Shown: positions 1 to 10,004 of the stretch, piece after piece
How the letters are laid out: every line of letters starts with the position of its first letter
Numbering within the stretch: the stretch's first letter is position 1
Source of the DNA: Streptomyces sp. NBC_01689
GTDB taxonomy: Bacteria; Actinomycetota; Actinomycetes; Streptomycetales; Streptomycetaceae
Direction: 5' to 3'
Assembly (NCBI RefSeq): GCF_036250675.1
Contig: NZ_CP109592.1
Span: forward strand, 7,750,001 to 7,814,000
Length of the DNA stretch: 64,000 nt
Notes under the pieces: generated by a model
The model's input: only the letters and a program-made list of their open reading frames with translations
The model's database searches: none
What the model was told of the DNA's origin: nothing
Position numbers and translations under genes: made by a program

Positions 1-1
1 G

Positions 2-796
2 CTCCGCCGCCGCGGAGCCGTCGTCATCGAACCCGCGGTGGGCCGGCTGACCGGCGTGGACACCGGCAAGGGCCGGCTGCCCGACCCCGCGGAGATCTTC
101 GAGGTCTGCCGCCGGGTGCTCGCGCGCGGTGTCCGCGAGCCCGACCTCGCCGGCCGCCATGTCGTCGTCAGCGCCGGCGGAACCCGCGAGCCGCTCGACC
201 CCGTCCGCTTCCTCGGCAACCGTTCCTCCGGCAAACAGGGGTACGCCCTCGCGCGCACCGCCGCCGCCCGGGGCGCCCGGGTGACGCTGATCGCCGCGAA
301 CACCGGACTGCCCGACCCGGCGGGCGTGGACGTGGTGCGGGTGGGCACGGCCGTCCAGCTGCGCGAGGCGGTGCTCAAGGCGACCTCGGACGCCGACGCC
401 GTCGTGATGGCGGCGGCCGTCGCGGACTTCCGTCCGGCCGTGTACGCGGCGGGGAAGATCAAGAAGAAGGACGGCGAGGAGCCCGAACCGATCGTCCTGG
501 TGCGCAATCCGGACATCCTGGCCGAGATCTCGGCGGACCGTGCGCGCCCCGGCCAGATCGTGGTCGGATTCGCCGCCGAGACGGACGACGTCCTCGCCAA
601 CGGCCGCGCGAAACTGGAGCGCAAGGGGTGCGACCTCCTCGTGGTCAACGAGGTGGGGGAGCGCAGGACCTTCGGCTCCGAGGAGAACGAGGCCGTGGTG
701 CTGGGCGCCGACGGCAGCGAGACCGCGGTGCCCCACGGACCCAAGGAAGCCCTGGCCGAGACCGTGTGGGATCTGGTGACACGCCGTCTGGCCTGA
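2..796 (+). CDS. coaBC: Phosphopantothenoylcysteine decarboxylase/synthetase, C-terminal part (partial)
   Basis: The frame is open from base 2, so the 5' part, including the CoaC decarboxylase flavodoxin domain, lies outside the window. The visible 264 residues hold the end of the linker and the CoaB synthetase domain, which joins cysteine to phosphopantothenate in coenzyme A synthesis. Recognisable stretches are [38 protein letters not shown], the AAAVADFRP motif, KIKKK and a late VGFAAET. All are typical of CoaB. It ends 242 bp before metK, so coenzyme A and SAM synthesis are neighbours, as in other Streptomyces. The family assignment is secure; only the start is missing. Confidence 0.95.
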   Translation, partial: LRRRGAVVIEPAVGRLTGVDTGKGRLPDPAEIFEVCRRVLARGVREPDLAGRHVVVSAGGTREPLDPVRFLGNRSSGKQGYALARTAAARGARVTLIAANTGLPDPAGVDVVRVGTAVQLREAVLKATSDADAVVMAAAVADFRPAVYAAGKIKKKDGEEPEPIVLVRNPDILAEISADRARPGQIVVGFAAETDDVLANGRAKLERKGCDLLVVNEVGERRTFGSEENEAVVLGADGSETAVPHGPKEALAETVWDLVTRRLA

Positions 797-1038
797 GGGG
801 GTCCCGTCACCCCGACGGGTGCCTCCGTCCGTGCGAAATTCGCCCGCGGGGACCCTGGTGGAGAGCGATCTCCATGGCGCAGAATGCCCGTGCCGCAGGT
901 CACAGCGCTTCCGAGAAGCGAGACAGGGGGGCCTGTCGGCGAGTGCGACCGATAAACTGTTCTCGGACGACGCCGGGCGCAGCTCCCGTCCCGTCCGCCA
1001 ATGATCAGCCAGCAGCCGCTGCAACCACAGGGAGCGTT

Positions 1039-2247
1039 GTGTCCCGTCGCCTGTTCACCTCGGAGTCCGTGACCGAGGGTCACCCCGACAAGATCGCTGA
1101 CCAGATCAGCGACACCATTCTCGACGCGCTTCTGCGGGAGGACCCGACGTCCCGGGTCGCCGTGGAGACGTTGATCACGACCGGCCTGGTGCACGTGGCC
1201 GGGGAGGTCACGACCAAGGCGTACGCGCCGATCGCGCAGCTGGTCCGGGAGAAGATCCTGGAGATCGGCTACGACTCGTCGAAGAAGGGCTTCGACGGCG
1301 CTTCCTGCGGTGTCTCGGTGTCGATCGGCTCCCAGTCACCGGACATCGCGCAGGGTGTCGACACGGCGTACGAGTCCCGCGTCGAGGGTGACGAGGACGA
1401 GCTCGACAAGCAGGGCGCCGGTGACCAGGGCCTGATGTTCGGGTACGCGACGGACGAGACCCCGAACCTGATGCCGCTGCCGATCCATCTCGCGCACCGG
1501 CTCTCCCGCCGGCTCTCCGAGGTCCGCAAGAACGGCACGATCCCCTACCTCCGTCCCGACGGGAAGACCCAGGTCACCATCGAGTACGACGGTGACAAGG
1601 CGGTCCGGCTGGACACCGTCGTGGTCTCCTCGCAGCACGCGAGCGACATCGACCTGGACTCGCTGCTCGCCCCGGACATCCGCGAGTTCGTCGTGGAGCC
1701 GGAGCTCAAGGCCCTCCTCGACGACGGCATCAAGCTGGACACCGAGGGCTACCGCCTGCTGGTCAACCCGACCGGCCGCTTCGAGATCGGCGGCCCGATG
1801 GGCGACGCCGGTCTGACCGGCCGCAAGATCATCATCGACACGTACGGCGGCATGGCCCGTCACGGCGGCGGCGCCTTCTCCGGCAAGGACCCGTCCAAGG
1901 TCGACCGTTCCGCCGCGTACGCGATGCGCTGGGTCGCCAAGAACGTCGTCGCCGCAGGCCTCGCCTCGCGCTGCGAGGTCCAGGTCGCCTACGCCATCGG
2001 CAAGGCCGAGCCCGTCGGTCTCTTCGTGGAGACGTTCGGCACCGCGAAGGTCGACGCGGAGAAGATCGAGACCGCCATCACCGAGGTCTTCGACCTCCGT
2101 CCGGCGGCCATCATCCGCGACCTCGACCTGCTGCGCCCGATCTACTCCCAGACCGCCGCGTACGGTCACTTCGGCCGCGAGCTGCCCGACTTCACGTGGG
2201 AGCGGACCGACCGGGTGGACGCGCTGCGCAGGGCCGTCGGCCTGTAG
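1039..2247 (+). CDS. metK: S-adenosylmethionine synthetase
   Basis: This 402-residue cytosolic enzyme makes S-adenosylmethionine from methionine and ATP. GTG at 1039 is chosen because AGGGAG lies five bases upstream and the product then begins [20 protein letters not shown], the family N-terminus. The frame stays open upstream to 628, but that extension overlaps coaBC and has no family resemblance. The three-domain MAT signatures are present: [12 protein letters not shown] near the N-terminus, [17 protein letters not shown] in the middle, and the phosphate-loop motif [16 protein letters not shown] near residue 275. Length is normal for the family. The 242-bp leader shows no SAM riboswitch that I recognise. 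Confidence 0.98.
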   Translation: MSRRLFTSESVTEGHPDKIADQISDTILDALLREDPTSRVAVETLITTGLVHVAGEVTTKAYAPIAQLVREKILEIGYDSSKKGFDGASCGVSVSIGSQSPDIAQGVDTAYESRVEGDEDELDKQGAGDQGLMFGYATDETPNLMPLPIHLAHRLSRRLSEVRKNGTIPYLRPDGKTQVTIEYDGDKAVRLDTVVVSSQHASDIDLDSLLAPDIREFVVEPELKALLDDGIKLDTEGYRLLVNPTGRFEIGGPMGDAGLTGRKIIIDTYGGMARHGGGAFSGKDPSKVDRSAAYAMRWVAKNVVAAGLASRCEVQVAYAIGKAEPVGLFVETFGTAKVDAEKIETAITEVFDLRPAAIIRDLDLLRPIYSQTAAYGHFGRELPDFTWERTDRVDALRRAVGL

Positions 2248-2273
2248 GCACGCGCGGCTCGCCGCGTTCTGGT

Positions 2274-2307
2274 GAGGCCCGGTGCCCCTTCGGGGGTGCC
2301 GGGCCTC
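2274..2307 (+). terminator. Intrinsic-type terminator after metK
   Basis: GAGGCCCGGTGCCCC pairs with GGGGTGCCGGGCCTC around a TTCG tetraloop. This gives 15 base pairs including two G-U pairs, with the stable C(UUCG)G closure. It starts 26 bp after the metK stop. There is no U-tract, as is usual for Streptomyces terminators. Confidence 0.75.
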
Positions 2308-2657
2308 GTCGCTGTCCGGGACCGGGTCCGTGCGGCGTGCGGTGGTGTCGAAGGCGGGGCGGCCCGGAAAACGCCTGGCGCCGACCGCCCGCCGGTTCCT
2401 ACGCTGTGGATCTGGATCTCCCGGTGCGATGGCCGCGGCTCCTTCGGTGGAGCGTGTCCTCGGGGCGCGCGGTGAAACGGAACGCGTCATGTGCCCGCTG
2501 CCGACCGGATCTCGGGAGAACCGGCGTCGCCGCCGCCTCCCTCCGCCCGTAAGGACCGCGGGGAAGGCGGCCGACGGTCGGGCGGAGCGGAGCCGGCCGG
2601 GGTCGGTGCCCGCCTGTTCCCGGCCGGACGGCGGTGTCAGTGCCGTCTGGTAGGAAT
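2308..2657. other. Intergenic region, metK to priA
   Basis: About 350 bp with no convincing gene; the open frames here are short, arginine/proline-rich shadows. The last bases carry TAGGA, the likely ribosome binding site of priA. No clear promoter boxes were found. Confidence 0.5.
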
Positions 2658-4811
2658 ATGGCTGTGAGCAGCGCTGACGGGCGGAGCGAGGGCGGCGCGG
2701 AGGGCGCGCCGCCCGAACAGCTTGCGCTGATCCGTGAGGGCGTGCGGCAGGCCAGGGCACCGAAGGCGAAGCCGCGGACCTGGCGCGGTGCCGCGCTCGC
2801 GAAGGAGCTGCCGGTCGCACGGGTGCTCGTCGACAAGGGCGTGCTGCACCTGGACCGGTACTTCGACTACGCCGTGCCCGAGGAGCTCGACGCCGAGGCA
2901 CAGCCCGGCGTCCGGGTCCGGGTGCGGTTCGGGGCGGGGCGGCACCGGGTGCGGGACGGGCGGCGCGAGGGCGGTGGCCTCATCGACGGCTTCCTCGTCG
3001 AGCGGCTGGCAGAGTCGGACTACTCGGGACCGCTCGCCGCGCTGGCCCAGGTGGTGTCTCCCGAACCGGTCCTCGGACCCGAACTGCTCGGGCTGGCCCG
3101 GGCCGTCGCCGACCGGTACGCGGGCAGCCTCGCCGACGTGCTGCAGCTCGCCGTGCCGCCGCGCAACGCACGGGCGGAGGCGAAGCCCTCTCCGGCGCCG
3201 CTGCCCGCCCCCGCCGCGCCCCCGGCGGAGTCCTGGACGCGCTACACCCGCGGGGCGGCCTTCGTGGAGTCGCTCGCCCGCGGCGGCTCCCCCCGCGCGG
3301 TGTGGAACGCGTTGCCGGGGCCCGAGTGGGCGGACGAGCTGGCCCGGGCCGTGGGCGCGACGCTCGCCTCGGGACGCGGCGCGCTCGTCGTCGTCCCGGA
3401 CGGCCGGACCGTCTCCCGCGTGGACGCGGCACTGACCGCGTTGCTGGGGGAGGGGCGGCACGCGGTCCTCACGGCCGAGGCCGGCCCCGAGAAGCGGTAC
3501 CGGGAGTGGCTCGCCGTGCGGCGCGGATCCGTACGGGCCGTCGTGGGGACCCGCGCGGCCATGTTCGCGCCGGTGCGCGATCTCGGGCTCGTCGTCCTCT
3601 GGGACGACGGGGACGGCAGCCACAGCGAGCCGCACGCACCGCAGCCGCATGCCCGGGAGGTGCTCCTGCTGCGTGCCGCCCATGACAAATGCGCCTTCCT
3701 GCTGGGGAGTTGGAGCTGCACGGTCGAGGCCGCGCAGCTGGTCGAGAGCGGCTGGGCGGCGCCGCTGGTCGCCGAACGGGACCAGGTGAGGACCTGCGCC
3801 CCGCTCATCCGGACGGTGGGCGACGGGGATCTCGCCCGGGACGAGGCGGCGCGGGCGGCCAGGCTGCCGACGCCGGCCTGGCAGGCGGTCAGGGAGGGGC
3901 TGCGGCACGGTCCCGTGCTGGTGCAGGTGCCCCGGCGGGGTTACGTACCGCGGATGGCCTGCGCGCAGTGCCGTGCTCCGGCCCGCTGCCGGCACTGTGC
4001 GGGTCCCCTGGAGGCGCGGGACGCCGACGCCCTGCGGTGCACCTGGTGCGGGCGGGACGAGGCGGCCTGGCACTGTCCCGAGTGCGGCGGCTTCCGGCTG
4101 CGGGCGCAGGTCGTCGGCGCCCGGCGGACCGCGGAGGAACTCGGGCGGGCCTTCCCCGCGGTGCCGGTACGGACCTCGGGGCGCGAGCAGGTGCTCGACA
4201 CGGTGCCGGGGACACCCGCGCTCGTCGTGTCCACGCCGGGCGCCGAACCCGTGGCCGAGGGCGGTTACGCCGCGGCGCTGCTGCTCGACGGCTGGGCGAT
4301 GCTGTCGCGGCCCGATCTGCGAGCCGGTGAGGAGGCGCTGCGGCGCTGGATCGGAGCCTCGGCGCTGGTGCGCGGGCAGGGGGCGGGCGGCACGGTGGTG
4401 GTCGTCGCGGAACCGACCCTGCGTCCCGTGCAGGCGCTCGTCCGCTGGGACCCGGTCGGGCACGCGGTGCGTGAACTCGCCGAGCGGGCGGAGCTGGGAT
4501 TTCCGCCGGTGTCACGGATGGCGGCGGTCTCCGGTACGCCGGACGCGCTCGCCGGTTTCCTCGCGGTGGTCGAACTTCCCGGTGACGCCGAGGTGTTGGG
4601 GCCGGTGCCGCTGCCCGTCACCGATGCCGGGCGACCGCGTCGGGTGGGGGCGCCGCCGCCGGGGGAGCGGTGGGAGCGGGCGCTGGTCCGGGTCCCGCCA
4701 GGGAGCGGCGCCGCGCTGGCGGCCGCGTTGAAGGCCGCGCAGGCGGCACGGATGGCGCGCGGGGGGAGCGAGCCCGTCCGGATCCGGATCGATCCGCCGG
4801 ACATCGGGTGA
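2658..4811 (+). CDS. priA: Primosomal protein N' (PriA), helicase motifs degenerate
   Basis: About 717 residues, aligning along its length with replication-restart protein PriA. The N-terminal DNA-binding domain (VARVLVDKGVLHLDRYFDYAVPE) and the zinc-binding cysteine pairs (CAQC, CRHC, CTWC, CPEC, about residues 435-480) are intact. The helicase core is not: the Walker A position reads ALPGPEWADEL instead of GxTGSGKT, and the DEEH box reads LWDDGD. Actinobacterial PriA proteins are known to lack these motifs, so this is probably a DNA-binding replication-restart factor without helicase activity. ATG 2658 and GTG 2664 are both possible starts; TAGGA at 2651 is better spaced for 2664. Confidence 0.9.
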   Translation: MAVSSADGRSEGGAEGAPPEQLALIREGVRQARAPKAKPRTWRGAALAKELPVARVLVDKGVLHLDRYFDYAVPEELDAEAQPGVRVRVRFGAGRHRVRDGRREGGGLIDGFLVERLAESDYSGPLAALAQVVSPEPVLGPELLGLARAVADRYAGSLADVLQLAVPPRNARAEAKPSPAPLPAPAAPPAESWTRYTRGAAFVESLARGGSPRAVWNALPGPEWADELARAVGATLASGRGALVVVPDGRTVSRVDAALTALLGEGRHAVLTAEAGPEKRYREWLAVRRGSVRAVVGTRAAMFAPVRDLGLVVLWDDGDGSHSEPHAPQPHAREVLLLRAAHDKCAFLLGSWSCTVEAAQLVESGWAAPLVAERDQVRTCAPLIRTVGDGDLARDEAARAARLPTPAWQAVREGLRHGPVLVQVPRRGYVPRMACAQCRAPARCRHCAGPLEARDADALRCTWCGRDEAAWHCPECGGFRLRAQVVGARRTAEELGRAFPAVPVRTSGREQVLDTVPGTPALVVSTPGAEPVAEGGYAAALLLDGWAMLSRPDLRAGEEALRRWIGASALVRGQGAGGTVVVVAEPTLRPVQALVRWDPVGHAVRELAERAELGFPPVSRMAAVSGTPDALAGFLAVVELPGDAEVLGPVPLPVTDAGRPRRVGAPPPGERWERALVRVPPGSGAALAAALKAAQAARMARGGSEPVRIRIDPPDIG

Positions 4812-4829
4812 CGGAGGGGGGACGGGCAG

Positions 4830-4861
4830 CTGCCTCCCGGGGCGGCGGCGCCGGGAGGCAG
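4830..4861. terminator. Bidirectional terminator hairpin between priA and the convergent HTH gene
   Basis: CTGCCTCCCGG (4830-4840) and CCGGGAGGCAG (4851-4861) form a perfect 11-bp stem with a 10-base loop. It lies between two convergent genes and so can serve both. Confidence 0.75.
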
Positions 4862-4895
4862 GGCGGAGCGGCCGTGTCCTTGAGGGCGGCCGAGC

Positions 4896-5522
<627 letters not shown>

Positions 5523-5668
5523 ACGCGTTTTTGGGTGAGTGGTCACGCTGCGGGGGCGTAGGGGCATATGCACGGGGCGCGTCGGGGGGCGTACGCCCCC
5601 GGTGCGCACGGCCCGTTCGGCGGTGGTCACGACCGGGGCGGCCGGGTCGGCTTCCGGCGGGGACGCCC

Positions 5669-5759
5669 GTGGATCCGGGCCGGTTCGCGCGTGGTGCGGG
5701 TCGGGGTCCGGGCGTGGTGCGCGGCAGGGTTCGGGGGTGGTGCGGGCCGGGTCCGGGAT
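5669..5759. repeat. 23-bp degenerate tandem repeat, about four copies, upstream of fmt
   Basis: Copies begin at 5669, 5691, 5714 and 5737. Each starts with GTGG; the last three start GTGGTGCG and continue with a G-rich GGGTCCGGG-like block. The spacing is 22, 23 and 23 bp. The unit is not a multiple of three and no gene covers it. The rest of the 440-bp gap 5445-5884 holds no gene; CATAGACT near 5797 may be part of the fmt promoter. Confidence 0.65.
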
Positions 5760-5884
5760 GTCCGGGCAGCGCCCGAGCCCGGTGCCGTCGCGCCGCATAG
5801 ACTGGTGCGCTGCCCCGTACCTCGGCTCCGCCGGCGTGCTCGCGGGGTCTGAAGAATTCCCGCCCGAGAGGCCAACCGCCACCC

Positions 5885-6817
5885 ATGAAGCTCGTCTTCG
5901 CAGGTACCCCCGAGGTCGCCGTTCCCGCTCTGGACGCCCTGATCGCCTCCGGGCGGCACGAGGTGGCCGCCGTCGTCACGCGGCCCGACGCGCCCGCCGG
6001 GCGAGGGCGGCGGCTCGTCGCGAGCCCGGTCGCCGAGCGGGCGGCGGAGGCCGGGATCGAGGTGCTGAAGCCGGCCAGACCGCGGGACGAGGAGTTCCTG
6101 ACGCGCCTGCGGGAGATCGGCCCCGACTGCTGCCCCGTGGTGGCCTACGGGGCGCTGCTGCCCCGGGTCGCCCTGGACGTCCCCGCCCACGGCTGGGTCA
6201 ACCTGCACTTCTCGCTGCTCCCCGCGTGGCGCGGCGCCGCCCCGGTGCAGCACGCGGTCATGGCCGGTGACGAGATCACCGGTGCGTCCACGTTCCTCAT
6301 CGAGGAGGGGCTCGACTCGGGACCCGTGTACGGGACCGTCACCGAGGAGGTCCGGCCCACCGACACCAGCGGGGACCTGCTGACCCGGCTGGCCTTCGCG
6401 GGGTCCGGACTGCTCCTCGCGACCATGGACGGCATCGAGGACGGCTCCCTGAAGGCGGTGCCGCAGCCGGCCGACGGTGTCACCCTGGCGCCGAAGATCA
6501 GCGTCGAGAACGCCCACGTGGACTGGTCCGCGCCGGCGATGCGCGTGGACCGGGTGGTCCGCGGATGCACCCCCGCGCCGGGCGCCTGGACCGTCTTCCG
6601 CGGCGAACGGCTCAAGCTCGTGCAGGCCACGCCGGTGCCCGAGCGCGACGACCTCGCGCCGGGCGAGCTGTCCGTCGGCAAGAACAACGTGTACGTCGGA
6701 ACCGGTTCGTACGCCGTCGAGCTGCTCTGGGTCCAGGCCCAGGGCAAGAAGCCGATGCGCGCGGCGGACTGGGCGCGGGGCGTACGGATCTCCTCCGGAG
6801 AGGCGCTGGGGGTCTGA
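5885..6817 (+). CDS. fmt: Methionyl-tRNA formyltransferase
   Basis: 310 residues, normal length. It transfers a formyl group from 10-formyl-tetrahydrofolate to initiator Met-tRNA in the cytosol. The N-terminal Rossmann-like domain starts [19 protein letters not shown] and carries the catalytic signature [17 protein letters not shown] (about residues 109-125), with the formyl-folate-handling Asn, His and Asp context. The C-terminal OB-like tRNA-binding domain begins near residue 205 ([14 protein letters not shown]). ATG 5885 gives the family N-terminus. It is followed 764 bp later by rsmB on the same strand, another translation gene, but repetitive DNA separates them. Confidence 0.97.
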   Translation: MKLVFAGTPEVAVPALDALIASGRHEVAAVVTRPDAPAGRGRRLVASPVAERAAEAGIEVLKPARPRDEEFLTRLREIGPDCCPVVAYGALLPRVALDVPAHGWVNLHFSLLPAWRGAAPVQHAVMAGDEITGASTFLIEEGLDSGPVYGTVTEEVRPTDTSGDLLTRLAFAGSGLLLATMDGIEDGSLKAVPQPADGVTLAPKISVENAHVDWSAPAMRVDRVVRGCTPAPGAWTVFRGERLKLVQATPVPERDDLAPGELSVGKNNVYVGTGSYAVELLWVQAQGKKPMRAADWARGVRISSGEALGV

Positions 6818-6840
6818 CCCCGGCCGGGGTCAGCCGCCCC

Positions 6841-6942
6841 GCCCGCCGCGACCGGGGTCGTCGGCGGGTACGCGCCCGCCGCGACCGGGGTCGCCGTCGA
6901 GCGGGGTCGCTGCCGGGTCGGCGCCCGCCGCGGCCGGGGTCG
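6841..6942. repeat. Three dispersed copies of a 20-bp GC repeat after fmt
   Basis: GCCCGCCGCGACCGGGGTCG occurs exactly at 6841 and 6874, and with one change at 6923. The spacing is irregular (33 and 49 bp). It forms the left part of a 764-bp gene-free gap between fmt and rsmB. Long open frames across it on both strands are compositional artefacts. Confidence 0.6.
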
Positions 6943-7187
6943 CGCTCGCGGTGACGGGGGTGGCCCCGCTGCCGGGGCGCGCCGCCCGACCGGGGGCGCT
7001 GCCGGGTCGGCGCTCGTTCCGGCTGGGGGCGCCGTCGGGTCCGCGCGCGGTGACGGGGGTCGCCCCCTGCCCGGGCGCGCCACGACGGGGGCGCCGGGCT
7101 CTGGCCCGTCACGACCCGGGTCGCCGAGGCCTGTCGTGGCGCCCTGGCGTCCCGAGGGCGCCCACGCCCGCCCGGAGACCGGAGACC

Positions 7188-7340
7188 GGTGTGCCCGGCG
7201 CACGCCGGCCTGGAAACTGGTGCGCCGGGTCCGGAGCCGCCCGGGAGCTGGTGCGCCGGGTCCGGAGCCGCCGGGAAACCGGTGCGCCCGACCCGAAACC
7301 GCCCGGAACCGGTGCGCCCGGCCGGAATCACCGAGGGACC
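7188..7340. repeat. 31-bp tandem repeat array between fmt and rsmB
   Basis: Units beginning GGTGCGCC or GGTGTGCC start at 7188, 7219, 7250, 7281 and 7311, a period of 31, 31, 31 and 30 bp. The second and third units are nearly identical (GGTGCGCCGGGTCCGGAGCC); the outer ones are degenerate. A 31-bp period cannot keep a reading frame, which argues against a repeat protein. A promoter-like TACGCT about 40 bp before rsmB lies to the right of the array. I see no gene in 6818-7581. Confidence 0.7.
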
Positions 7341-7581
7341 GCCCCGGTCCGCCCGGGACCGACGTGTCCGGTCCGCCCGGGACCGAGCTACCCGCCCACG
7401 TCCGCCCCGTCCCGGTCCGCCCGCCCTGGGCCGGTCCGCGCCGGACCTCTCGGTCCAGGGCGGTCCGACCCGCTCGGTGACCGTCGGGGACCCCCGTCGT
7501 GCGCAGCGGGCCGGTGCCGGGGTCCGGTCGCGGCGTACGCTGATACACGCATCTCTTTCCTGGATCCGGAGCACCTTTTTC

Positions 7582-9015
7582 GTGAGTGAGCAGTCCCGTC
7601 GGCCGAGCAAGCCCGGCAAGCCCTACCGCCGCCCCCAGAAGGACCCGGTCCGTTTCCTCGCCTTCGAGGCGCTGCGGGCCGTGGACGAGCGGGACGCGTA
7701 CGCGAACCTCGTCCTGCCGCCGCTGCTGCGCAAGGCGCGGGAGAAGGACGGCTTCGACGGGCGGGACGCTGCGCTCGCGACCGAGCTCGTGTACGGCACA
7801 CTGCGCAGGCAGGGCACGTACGACGCCGTCATCTCTGCCTGTGTCGACCGGCCGCTGCGCGAGGTCGACCCGCCGGTCCTCGACGTCCTCAGCCTCGGTG
7901 TCCACCAGCTGCTCGGCACGCGTATCCCCACCCACGCCGCCGTGTCCGCCTCGGTCGAACTCGCCCGCGTCGTCCTCGGCGACGGACGCGCCAAGTTCGT
8001 CAACGCCGTGCTGCGCAAGGTCGCCCGGCACGACCTCGACGGCTGGCTGGAGCAGGTGGCACCGCCCTACGAGGACGACCCCGAGGACCATCTCGCCGTC
8101 GTGCACTCGCACCCGCGCTGGGTCGTCTCCGCGCTGTGGGACGCGCTCGGCGGCGGCCGGGCCGGGATCGAGGACCTGCTGGAGGCCGACAACGAGCGTC
8201 CCGAGGTGACCCTCGTGGCCCGGCCCGGCCGCTCCACCGCCGGCGAACTCCTCGGCGCGCTGGGGGAGGAGTCCGCGCTTCCCGGGCGCTGGTCGCCCTA
8301 CGCCGTGCGTCTCAGCGAGGGCGGCGAACCCGGCGCCGTCGACGCCGTGCGGGAGGGCCGCGCGGGTGTCCAGGACGAGGGCAGCCAACTGGTGGCGCTG
8401 GCCCTCGCGAACGCGCCGCTCGACGGGCCCGACAAGGCCTGGCTGGACGGCTGCGCCGGTCCCGGTGGCAAGGCCGCCATGCTCGCCGGGCTGGCGGCGG
8501 AGCGCGGCGCCGTGCTGCTCGCCTCCGAGAAGCAGCCCCACCGGGCCGGGCTCGTCGCCAAGGCGCTGGCCGGGAACCCCGGGCCGTACCAGGTCATCGC
8601 CGCCGACGGCACCCGTCCGCCGTGGCTGCCCGGCACGTTCGACCGCGTACTGATGGACGTGCCCTGCACCGGACTCGGTGCGCTGCGGCGCCGGCCCGAG
8701 GCGCGCTGGCGGCGCCGGCCCGAGGACCTCGACGGGTTCGCGCCGTTGCAGCGCGGACTGCTGCGCACCGCGCTCGACTCCGTACGGATCGGCGGCGTCG
8801 TCGGATACGCGACGTGCTCGCCGCACCTCGCGGAGACCCGCGCGGTCGTGGACGACGTGCTCAAGCACTACGAGAACGGCTCCGCCGAGCTGATCGACGC
8901 CCGTCCGCTGCTCCCGGACGTCCCGGCGCTGGGCGACGGCCCCGACATCCAGCTGTGGCCGCATCTGCACGGCACCGACGCGATGTACCTGGCGCTGATC
9001 AGGCGCACCGCCTGA
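7582..9015 (+). CDS. rsmB: 16S rRNA (cytosine-967-C5)-methyltransferase
   Basis: 477 residues. The N-terminal NusB-like RNA-binding domain (about residues 20-165, [20 protein letters not shown]...[13 protein letters not shown]) is followed by a SAM-dependent Rossmann methyltransferase domain. SAM-binding motif I reads [17 protein letters not shown]. The two RNA-m5C catalytic cysteines are in DVPCTGLG and ATCSPH. GTG 7582 follows GGAG at a 10-base gap and gives the usual charged N-terminus; the open frame extends back to 7189 through the tandem repeats, which is not coding. It modifies 16S rRNA in small-subunit maturation. Confidence 0.96.
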   Translation: MSEQSRRPSKPGKPYRRPQKDPVRFLAFEALRAVDERDAYANLVLPPLLRKAREKDGFDGRDAALATELVYGTLRRQGTYDAVISACVDRPLREVDPPVLDVLSLGVHQLLGTRIPTHAAVSASVELARVVLGDGRAKFVNAVLRKVARHDLDGWLEQVAPPYEDDPEDHLAVVHSHPRWVVSALWDALGGGRAGIEDLLEADNERPEVTLVARPGRSTAGELLGALGEESALPGRWSPYAVRLSEGGEPGAVDAVREGRAGVQDEGSQLVALALANAPLDGPDKAWLDGCAGPGGKAAMLAGLAAERGAVLLASEKQPHRAGLVAKALAGNPGPYQVIAADGTRPPWLPGTFDRVLMDVPCTGLGALRRRPEARWRRRPEDLDGFAPLQRGLLRTALDSVRIGGVVGYATCSPHLAETRAVVDDVLKHYENGSAELIDARPLLPDVPALGDGPDIQLWPHLHGTDAMYLALIRRTA

Positions 9016-9215
9016 GTCCCGCCCGCAGGCCCACCGGGCCCTCGCCCGTCCGCACGGCGACCTCTGCTGCCCCCCGGGCCGCGCCCCGGCCGCCGGGCTC
9101 GGAGAGGCCCCGGACGTGCCTCGGGCGGCCCCCGGGGAGGTCCCGGACGGGTTCCGGACGGGTCCCGTTCCGGACCGGGGCGAGCAACCGGTGCCGGGCA
9201 TGGCAGTCTTGGGGC

Positions 9216-9902
9216 ATGGCCGTGCAGATCAACCCCAGCATCCTCTCCGCCGACTTCGCCCGTCTCGCCCAGGAGGCAGAGGCGGTACAGGGGGCGGACT
9301 GGCTCCATGTCGACGTCATGGACAACCACTTCGTACCGAACCTGACGCTCGGGGTGCCGGTCGTGGAATCCCTGGCCCGCGCCACGGACACCCCGCTGGA
9401 CTGCCATCTGATGATCGAGGACGCCGATCGGTGGGCGCCCCAGTACGTCGAGGCGGGAGCGGGTTCCGTCACCTTCCACGTGGAGGCCGCCGCCGCGCCC
9501 GTGCGGCTCGCCCGCGAGATCCGGGCCAAGGGTGCCCGCGCCTCCATGGCGCTCAAGCCCGCGACCCCGATCGAGCCCTACGAGGACCTGCTGCCCGAGC
9601 TCGACATGCTGCTCATCATGACGGTGGAGCCGGGCTTCGGGGGCCAGGCCTTCCTGGACATCATGCTGCCGAAGATCCGCCGCACCCGTGAACTGATCAG
9701 CAAGCACGGACTCGAACTCTGGCTCCAGGTCGACGGCGGAGTCTCGGCCTCCACCATCGAACGCTGCGCGGAGGCCGGCGCGGACGTCTTCGTGGCCGGA
9801 TCGGCCGTCTACGGCGCATCGGACCCGGCCCAGGCGGTACGTGCATTGCGCACCCAGGCGCAGGAGGCGACGGCTCATGCGGCGTGGGCGTGCGACCACT
9901 GA
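9216..9902 (+). CDS. rpe: Ribulose-phosphate 3-epimerase
   Basis: 228 residues, normal length. A cytosolic TIM-barrel enzyme of the pentose phosphate pathway interconverting ribulose 5-phosphate and xylulose 5-phosphate. The start [17 protein letters not shown] is the family N-terminus. Metal and catalytic motifs are visible: [32 protein letters not shown] and [14 protein letters not shown] 9216 has only GGGG directly before it, so the message may be weakly led or leaderless; GTG 9222 is an alternative. Rpe is followed by a SorC-family sugar-phosphate sensor gene, which suggests a link to carbon metabolism. Confidence 0.97.
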   Translation: MAVQINPSILSADFARLAQEAEAVQGADWLHVDVMDNHFVPNLTLGVPVVESLARATDTPLDCHLMIEDADRWAPQYVEAGAGSVTFHVEAAAAPVRLAREIRAKGARASMALKPATPIEPYEDLLPELDMLLIMTVEPGFGGQAFLDIMLPKIRRTRELISKHGLELWLQVDGGVSASTIERCAEAGADVFVAGSAVYGASDPAQAVRALRTQAQEATAHAAWACDH

Positions 9903-10004
9903 ACCAAGGGAACGTGAACGCCGCCCATCCGGGCTGATCAAGTACGCCGGATCTGCAAGGATGAACGGCGAATCCAGAGTGTGAACAGCAGTGAGGAGAG
10001 CGCC

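Noticed and set aside
628..1038. N-terminal extension of metK in the same open frame
   Set aside because: It overlaps coaBC out of frame, is arginine/glycine-rich and has no relation to MAT proteins. GTG 1039 with AGGGAG explains the start.
797..1038. SAM riboswitch in front of metK
   Set aside because: I looked for SAM-I, SAM-II and SAM-IV core features and could not build the helices; nothing specific was found.
7188..7340. Repeat protein encoded by the 31-bp array
   Set aside because: The period is not a multiple of three, so units fall in different frames, and no ribosome site was found.
6145..9201. 1018-residue minus-strand open frame over fmt and rsmB
   Set aside because: It is the antisense shadow of two certain genes in high-GC DNA; the protein is low-complexity and its apparent repeats come from the GC tandem arrays.
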